Assembly: GCA_947683625.1 (NCBI GenBank)
Contig: CANTUR010000166.1
Location: 5,845,001-5,909,000 of the forward strand
DNA length: 64,000 nt
Direction: 5' to 3'
From: Mallotus nudiflorus
Taxonomy: Eukaryota; Streptophyta; Magnoliopsida; Malpighiales; Euphorbiaceae
The stretch's first letter is position 1. Every line of letters begins with the position of its first letter. A model generated the notes under the pieces. It was not told where the DNA came from and did not search any database. It saw only the letters and a list, made by a program, of their open reading frames with translations. Of the stretch, positions 56,401-64,000 are shown in pieces. The position numbers and the translations under genes are program-made.

Positions 56401-59400
56401 CGTTCATTTGAAGCCCAAGTGTGCATGGCCACTTTGTCAAATCCATCCATAATGCTAATGCCAAAGTGCATAGTACCCATTATAGAATTCTGACTCAAAT
56501 TCAATTTGATATATTATGGGCCCTGTGATTCAAGTAGGGTTGCCATGACCGTCCATTTGAATCCCAAGTGTGCACTCTTACTTTGTCAAATCCATCCATA
56601 AATGCTAATGTAGTCTTATCCATAGACCCCTAAATTTGGACTGCTATAGACAAGGTTTGTTGTAGCCATTATAGGGCTCTGAGTGAACTTTGATTTCATA
56701 TATTATGGATCCTATGGTTCAATCAGGGATGCCATGACCATCCATTTGAAACCAAAGTGTGCATGCCTAATTTGTCAAATCCATCCATAAATGCCAATGT
56801 AGTCTCATTCATAGCCCCTTAAATTTAGACTACTACAGAAAAAGGTTGTAGCATTCATTATAAGGCTTTAAGTCAGGCTTGATTTGATATATTATTGGCC
56901 CTGTGGTTCAATTAGGGCTGCCACGACCATCCATTTGAAGCCCAAGTGCGTACGCCCACTTTGTAATATCCATCCATAAAAGCTAATGCAGTCTCATCCA
57001 CTGGCCCCTAAATTTAGATTGCTACAAATGAAGCATATAGCACCTAATATAGGGCTTTGAGTTAGCTTTAATTTGATATATTATGGACCCTATGGTTCAA
57101 TCAGGGTTGCCATGACCATTCATTTAAAGCCCAAGTGCGAACACCTACTTTGTTAAATACAAACATAAGTGCCAATGAAGTCTCATCCACAGGCCACTAA
57201 ATTTGGATTGCTACAGATTAAGCATATATCACCCATTATAGGGCTATGAGTCAACTTTTATTTGATACATTATAGGCCCCATGGTTTAATCAGGGTTGCC
57301 ACAACCCCCACTTGAAGCCCAAGTGTGCACGCCTACTTTGTTAAATCCATCCATCAATACCAATGTAGTATCATCCATAGGCCCCTAAATTTGGACTCCT
57401 ATAGGTAAAGTGTATGGCGCCTACAATAAGGCTTTGAGTAAGCTTTGATTTGATATATTATGGGCCCATGGTTCAATCATAGTTACCATAACTATCCATT
57501 TGAAGCCCAAGTGCACACGCCCACTTTGTCAAATCCATCCATAAATGCCAATGCAATCTCATCCATAGGCCCCTAAATTTGGTATGTAATAGATGAATTA
57601 TGTAACACCCATTATAGTGCACTAAATTAGCTTTGATTTGATATATTATGGGCCACGTGGTTCAATTGGGGTTGCCACGACCGTCCATTTAAAGCCCAAG
57701 TGCGCATGCCCACTTTGTTCAATGCATCCATAAATGTCAATGCAATCTCATCCATAGGCCCCTAAATTTGGACTACTATAGACAATGTTTATTGTACTTA
57801 TTATAGGGCTCTGAGTCAGCTTTGAATTGATATATTATGGGCCTCGTGGGTCAATCAGGGATGCCATGACTATCCATTTGAAGCTCAAGTGCGCACACTC
57901 ACTTTTTCAAATCAATCCATAAATGCCAATGCAGTCTCATCCATACGCCCCTAAATTTCAACTACTATATACAAAATTTGTAGCACCCATTATAGGGCTT
58001 TGATTCAGGTTTGATTTGATACATTATAGGCCTTATTGTTCAATCGAGATTGTCATGACTGTCCATTTAAAGCCTAAGTGTGTATGCCCACTTTCTCACA
58101 TCCATCCATAAATGCTAATGCAGTCTCATCCAAAGCTCATAAATTTATACTATTACTGATGAATTGTGTAGCACCCATTTGAAGCCCAAGTGCGCATGCT
58201 GACTTTGTTAAATATATCCATAAATGCCAATGCAGTCTCATCCATAGGAACCTAAATTTTGACTCTTATAGATAAGGTTTCTAGTACACATTATAACGCT
58301 CTGAGTCAACTTTGATTTGATATATTATGGGCCCCATGGTTCAATCGAGATTGCCACGAGCATTGATTTGAAGCCCAGGTGTGCACGCCCACTTTGTCTG
58401 ATCCATTCATAAATGTTAATACAGTCTCATCCATAGGCCCCTAAATTTGGATTACTATAAAGGAAGTGTGTAGCACCCATTATTAGGCTTAGAGTCAATT
58501 TTGACTTGATATATTATAGGCTCATGGTTCAATTGGGGTTGCTATATTCATTCATTTAAAGCCCAAGTGCACACACCCACTTTCTCAAATCTATCCATAA
58601 ACGCCAATGCAGTCTCATCCATATGCCCTTAACTTTGTCTGCTATAGAGTTTTTCTATAGAGCCCATTATAGGGCTCTAAGTTAGCTTCAATTTGATATA
58701 TTATGGGCCCCATGGTTTAATCAAGGTTGCCACAACCATCCATTTGATGCCCAAGTGTGCACACCCACTTTGTCAAATCCATCCATAAATGCCAATGTAG
58801 TCTCATCCATATGCCCCTAAATTTATACTGATACAGATTAAGTGTATGGTATACATTATAAGGGTCTAAGCCAACTTTGATTTGATATATTATGGGCCCT
58901 GTGGTTCAATCAGGGTTACCATGACCATCCATCTAAAACCCAAGTGTGTGTGCCTACTTTGTCAAATCCATCCACAAATGCCAATGCAGTCTCATCCATA
59001 GGCCTTTAAATTTGGATTGATACAAATGAAGTGTATGGCAGCCATTATTAAGCTCTAAGTCAGCTTTGACTTGATATATTATGGGCCTGTATTTCAACTG
59101 GGGTTGCCATGACCATCCATTTAAAGCCTAAGTGCGCACACCCACTTTCTCAAATCCATCCATAAATTCCAATGCAGTCTCATCCATAAGCCCCTAATTT
59201 TGGAGAACTAAAAATTTTATCTATAAAGACATTGTAGGCTCTGAGTCAGCTTTGATTTGATATATTATGGGTCCCGTGGTTCAATTGGGGTTACCACAAC
59301 CGTCCATTTGAAGCCTAAGTGCACACACCCCCTTTGTCATATCCATCCAAAAATGCCAAAGTAGTCTCCTCCTTAAACCCCTAAATTTTGACTACTCTAG

Positions 59401-61945
59401 ATAAATTTTATAGCATTTATTATTGGGCTCTGAGTCATCTTCAATTTGATATATTATGAGCCCTATGGTTCCATCGAGGAGGCCATGAGCGTCCATTTAA
59501 AGCCTAAGTGCGCAGACCCACTTTGTCAAATCCATCCATAAATACTAATGCAGTCTCATCCATAGGCCCCTAAATTTGGATTGTTATAGAAGAAATGTGT
59601 AGCACCCATTATAAGGCTCTAAGTTAGCCTCGATTTTATATATTATGGGTCTCATGGTTAAAGCAGGGTTGCCATGACCATCCATTTGAATCCCAAGTGT
59701 GCACACCTACTTTGTCAAATCCATCCATAAATACCAATGCAGTCTCATCCATAGGCCTCTAAATTTGCACTACTACAAATGAAGTGTGTAGGACCAATTA
59801 TAAGACTCTAAGTTAGCTTTGATTTAATAAATTATGGGCCTTGTGGTTCAATTATAGCTACCATGACTGTTCATTTAAAGCCAAAGTGCGCACACCCACT
59901 TTGTCAAATCCATCCACAAATGCTAATGCAATCTTATCCATAGGCCTTTAAATTTGGATTACTATAGAAGATGTGTGTAGCGCCATTTTTATAACTCTAA
60001 GTTAGCCTCAATTTCATATATTATGGGCCCTATGGTTCAATTAGGGTTGCCACGACCATCCATTTGAACTCTAAGTGCACACGCCCACTTTGTCAAATCC
60101 ATCCATAAGTACTAATGCAGTCTCATCCATAGGCTACTTAATTTGGATTGCTATAGAAGAAGTGTGTAGCACCCATAATAGGGCTCTAAATCAACCTTGA
60201 TTCAATATATTATATGCCCCTTAGTTGTATCGAGGTTGCCATGACTGTCCATCTGAAGCCTAAGTATGCATGCCCACTTTGTTAAATCCATCCATAAATG
60301 CCAATGCATTCTCATCCATAGGCCCTAAAATTTGGATTGGCACATAAGAAGTGAATAGCACCCACTTTAGGACTCTAAGTCAGTCTCAATTTGATAAATT
60401 ATTAGCCCCATGGTTCAATCAGGATTACCATGACCTTCCATTTGAAGCCCAGGTGTGCACACCCACTTTGTCAAATCCATCCAGAAATGCCAATGCAATC
60501 TCTTCCATAGGCCTTTAAATTTGGACAACCATAGAAAAATTTTGTAGCACTTAATATAAAGCTCTGAGTCAACTTTGATTTGATATATTATAAGCCCCAT
60601 GGTTCAATCTGGGTTGTCATGATCGTCCATTTGATCCCCAAGTGCGCACTCCCACTTTGTCAAATCCATCCATAAATGCCAATGTAATCTCATCTGTAGG
60701 CCCCTAAGTTTGGATTGGTATATAAAAATTATATAGCATCCATTATAGGGCTCTAAGTTAGTCTTAATTTAATATATTATGGGTCCTGTGGTTCAATTGA
60801 GGTTACCTCGACCGTCCATTTGAAGCCCAAGTGCACACGCCCACTTTGTCAAATCTATCCATAAATGCTAATGTAGTCTCAGCCATAGGCCTTTAAATTT
60901 GCATTACTATAGAAGAAGTGTGTAGCACCCTTTATATGGCTCTGAGTCAGTCTCAATTCAATATATTATAAGTTTTTTGGTTCAATCAGGGTTGCCACGA
61001 TCGTCCATTTGAAGCCTAAGTACGCACGCCCACTTTGTCAAATCCATCCATAAATGCTAATGTAGTCTTATATGTAGGCTGCTAAATTTGGATTGCTACA
61101 GAAGAAGTGTGTAGTACCCATTATAAGGCTCTGAGGTAGCCTCGATTCAATATATTATGGGCCCCTAAATTGTATCAGGGTTGCCATGACCATCTATTTA
61201 AAGCTTAAGTGCATACACCCACTTTGTCAAATCCATCCATAAATACCAATATAGTCTCATCCATAGGCCGCTAAATTTAGATTGCTATAGTAGAAGTGTG
61301 TAGCACCCATTATAGGGCTCTGAGTCAACCTTGATTTGATATATTTTTGGCCCCTTGGTTGTATCAGGGTTGCCATAACCGTCCATTTGAAGCCCAAGTG
61401 TGCACGCCCACTTTGTCAAATCCATCCATAAATACTAATGCATTCTCATCCATAGGCCCTAAATTTTGGTACATAAGAAGTGTATAGCACCCAATATAGG
61501 GCTCTAAGTCATCCTTAATTAGATATATTATTGGCACTATGGTTCAATCAGGGTTGCCACCACCATCCATTTGAAACCCAAGTGCACATGGCCACTTTGT
61601 CAAATCCATCCATAAATAGCAATGCAGTCACATCCATAGGCCCTTAAATTTGGATTCCTACAAACAAAGTTTATAGTATCCATTATAAGGCTCTAAGTTA
61701 TCTTTAATTTGATATATTATGGGCCTTGTGGATCAATCAAGGATGCCATGACTATCCATTTAAAACCCAAGTTTGCACTCCCATTTTGTCAAAAGCATCC
61801 ATAAATAACAATGCAGTCTCATCCATAGGCCTTTAATTTTGGATTAGTATAGAAGAAGTGTCTAGCACCTATTATAGGGCTCTGAGTCAGTCTTGATTTG
61901 ATATATTATAAGCCTCATGCTTCAATCAGGGTTGCCACGATCATC

Positions 61946-63640
61946 CATTTGAAGCCCAAGTGTGCACACCCACTTTGTCAAATCCATCCATAAATGCCAA
62001 TGCAGTCTCATCCATAGGCCCTAAAATTTAGATTGGTATGAATAAACTATGTAGCACCCACTATAGAGCTCTGAGTTAGCTTTGATTTGATATATTATAA
62101 GTCCTATGGTTCAATTGAGGTTGTCATGACCATCCATGTGAAGCCTAAGTGCACACACCCACTTTGCCAAATCCATGCATCAATGCCAATATGATCTCAT
62201 CCTGAAGCCTCTAAATTTGGATTGCTACAGAAAAAATTTATAGCTCTTATTATAAGGCTCTAAGTTAGCTTTGATTTGATATATTATAGGCCCTGTGGTT
62301 CAATTGGGGTTGCCATGACCATCCATTTGAATCCCAAGTGCGCACTCTCATTTTGTCAAATCCATCTATAAATGCTAATGCAATCTCATCCATAGGCCCC
62401 TAAATGTGGATTGGTACAAAAGAAGTGTATAGCACCCATTATAGGGCTCTGAGTCAGCCTTGATTTGATACATTATAGGCCTTGTACTTTAATTAGGGTT
62501 GCCACGACTGTCCATTTGAAGCCCAAGTGCACACACGAACTTTGTCAAAACCATCCATAAATGCCAATGTAGTCTCATCCATAGGCCCCTAAATTCGGAT
62601 TGGAATGAATAAAGTGTGTAGTACCCACTATAGAGCTCTTAGTTAGCTTTGATTTGATATATTATGGATCCATGATTCATTCAAGGTTGCCATAACTGTC
62701 CATGTGAAGCCTAAATGTGCACACCCACTTTGTTAAATCCATGCATCAATGTCAATGCAATCTTATCCATAGGCCCCTAAATTTGGATTATTATTGAAAA
62801 AATTTATAGCTCCTATTATAGGACTTTAAGTTAGATTCGATTTGATATATTATAGGCCATGTGGTTCATTTGGGGTTGTCACAACCATCCATTTGAATCC
62901 CTAGTGCGCACTCCCATTTTGTCAAATCCATCTATAAATGTTAATGCAGTCTCATCCATAGGCCCTTAAATTTGGATTGGTAAAGAAGAAGCTTATAGTA
63001 ACCATTATAGGCTTTGTGTTAGCCTTGATTTGATATATTATAGGCCCCATGGTTCAATCAAGATTGCCACGACTGTCCATTTGAAGTCCAAGTGTGCACA
63101 CCCACTTTATCAAATCCATCCATAAATGGCAATGTATTTTCAGCCATACGCCTTTAATATTGGACTGCTATAAATGTACTCTATTACTCCCATTATAGGG
63201 CTCTGAGTTAGCTTTGATTTGATATATTATAAGTCCCATGGTTCAATCGAGGTTGCCACGACTGTCCATATGAAGCCTAAGTGTGCACACCCACTTTGTC
63301 AAATCCATGTATCAATGCTAATGTAATATCATCCATAGGCCCCTAAATTTGTATTGCTATAAATAAAATTTATATCTCTGATTATAAGGGTCTAAATCAA
63401 CTTCAATTTGATATATTATAGGCCTCATGATTCAATTTAGGTTTGCACAATTATCCATTTGAATCCCAAGTGTGCACTCCTATTTTGTCAAATCCATCTA
63501 TAAATGATAATACAGTCTCATCCATAGACCCCTAAATTTGGATTAGTACAAAAGAAGTATATAGCATCTATTATAGGGCTCTGAGTCAGCTTTTATTTGA
63601 TATATTATAGGCCCTATGGTTCAATTGGGGTTGCCACAAC
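61946..63640. repeat. Three-monomer higher-order repeat
   Basis: Types Z, X, Y recur: Z 61946, X 62134, Y 62322, Z 62510, X 62700, Y 62890, Z 63077, X 63266, Y 63453. X is marked by CCATGTGAAG (CCATATGAAG in the last copy) and ATGCATCAATG. Y is marked by TTGAATCCCAAGTGCGCACTC and CATTTTGTC. Z (first two copies) is marked by ATGAATAAA and CACTATAGAGCTC. X-to-X spacing is 566 bp twice. Confidence 0.75.
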
Positions 63641-64000
63641 CATCTATTTGAATCCCAAGTGCGCACTCCCATTTTGTTAAATCCATCTATAAATGCTAAT
63701 GCAGTCTTATCGATAGGTCCTTAAATTTGGGTTGGTATAGAGGAAGTGTGTAGTGCCCATTATAAAGCTCGAAGTTAGCCTTGGTATGATATATTATAGG
63801 TTCCTTGGTTCAATTGGGGTTGCCATGATCGTCCATTTTAAGCCTAAGTGCGCACTCCCAGTTTGTCAAATGCATAAATGGCAATGCATTCTCATCCATA
63901 GACCCACAAATTTGGATTGCTACAGAAAAAGTGCATAACACCTATTATAGGACTCTGAGTAAGTTTCTATTTGATATATTATGGGCCCTGTGGTTTAATA

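Larger units (their letters stand above)
43021..64000. repeat. 189-bp satellite array, right block
   Basis: About 111 further monomers in the same orientation. The first 2.8 kb continues the seven-monomer order broken by the Tat element. The middle (about 45.9-61.9 kb) shows mostly unordered monomers, with a local two-monomer duplication at about 55.7-56.4 kb. The end is a three-monomer repeat. Truncated monomers are seen near 46578, 53490, 53905, 56455 and 58165. The array runs off the right edge. No gene, tRNA or other insert is seen in these 21 kb. Confidence 0.97.

Noticed and set aside
1..64000. tRNA, rRNA, telomere repeats, or an intact host gene
   Set aside because: No matching motifs found on either strand; no TTTAGGG-type runs, and all non-satellite DNA is accounted for by the retroelements.

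Overview
The window is plant nuclear heterochromatin and contains no intact host gene. About 35 kb of its 64 kb is one tandem satellite of roughly 189 bp per monomer. The rest is LTR retrotransposon sequence of two Ty3/gypsy lineages found only in plants: a Tat-type element (two RNase H domains, antisense plant-mobile-domain genes, 3' UTR minisatellite) and an Athila-type element. The AT-richness, GT-AG introns of about 70-100 nt and CAG-to-TAG style decay also fit a flowering plant. I cannot name the species. Satellite plus Athila suggests a pericentromeric or other heterochromatic location, but that is inference.

Layout: 1-1956 satellite; 1957-3750 solo LTR related to the Tat element; 3751-16018 satellite; 16019-43015 Tat element, cut by an Athila element at about 19644-30088; 43016-64000 satellite. 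The Tat element has two LTRs of about 2.3 kb and a perfect 5-bp target duplication GTGTG (16014-16018 and 43016-43020) inside one monomer, so this insertion is defined to the base. The Athila element lies on the minus strand inside the Tat gag. It keeps its 3' LTR (19644-20937), polypurine tract, gag-pol remnants and two extra genes, but its 5' LTR is reduced to an 18-bp stub.

Gene content: the Tat element runs on the plus strand as gag, a repeated linker, protease, a G-patch-like linker, reverse transcriptase, gypsy RNase H, a second RNase H and a truncated integrase. On the opposite strand follow two captured plant-mobile-domain type genes (35.9-36.4 kb and 36.9-38.96 kb). The larger still has two recognisable introns, and the smaller has TATA boxes just before its ATG. 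A 3' UTR minisatellite and polypurine tract precede the 3' LTR. The Athila element runs on the minus strand as gag, protease, reverse transcriptase, RNase H and integrase, followed by two diverged tandem copies of an ATHILA ORF1-like gene where an env-like gene usually sits. All coding regions carry stops or frameshifts; nothing here looks autonomous.

The satellite is not uniform. Around the Tat insertion (about 12.9-16.0 and 43.0-45.9 kb) monomers are organised in a seven-monomer higher-order repeat of about 1.32 kb with a nine-monomer variant. A separate three-monomer repeat of about 566 bp occupies about 61.9-63.6 kb. The rest looks like diverged single-monomer array with scattered truncated monomers. 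The points most worth a second look are the two higher-order domains, the intron-bearing antisense gene in the Tat element, the duplicated ORF1-like genes in the Athila element, and TATA-like sequences placed at the tips of perfect hairpins in two different LTR subfamilies.
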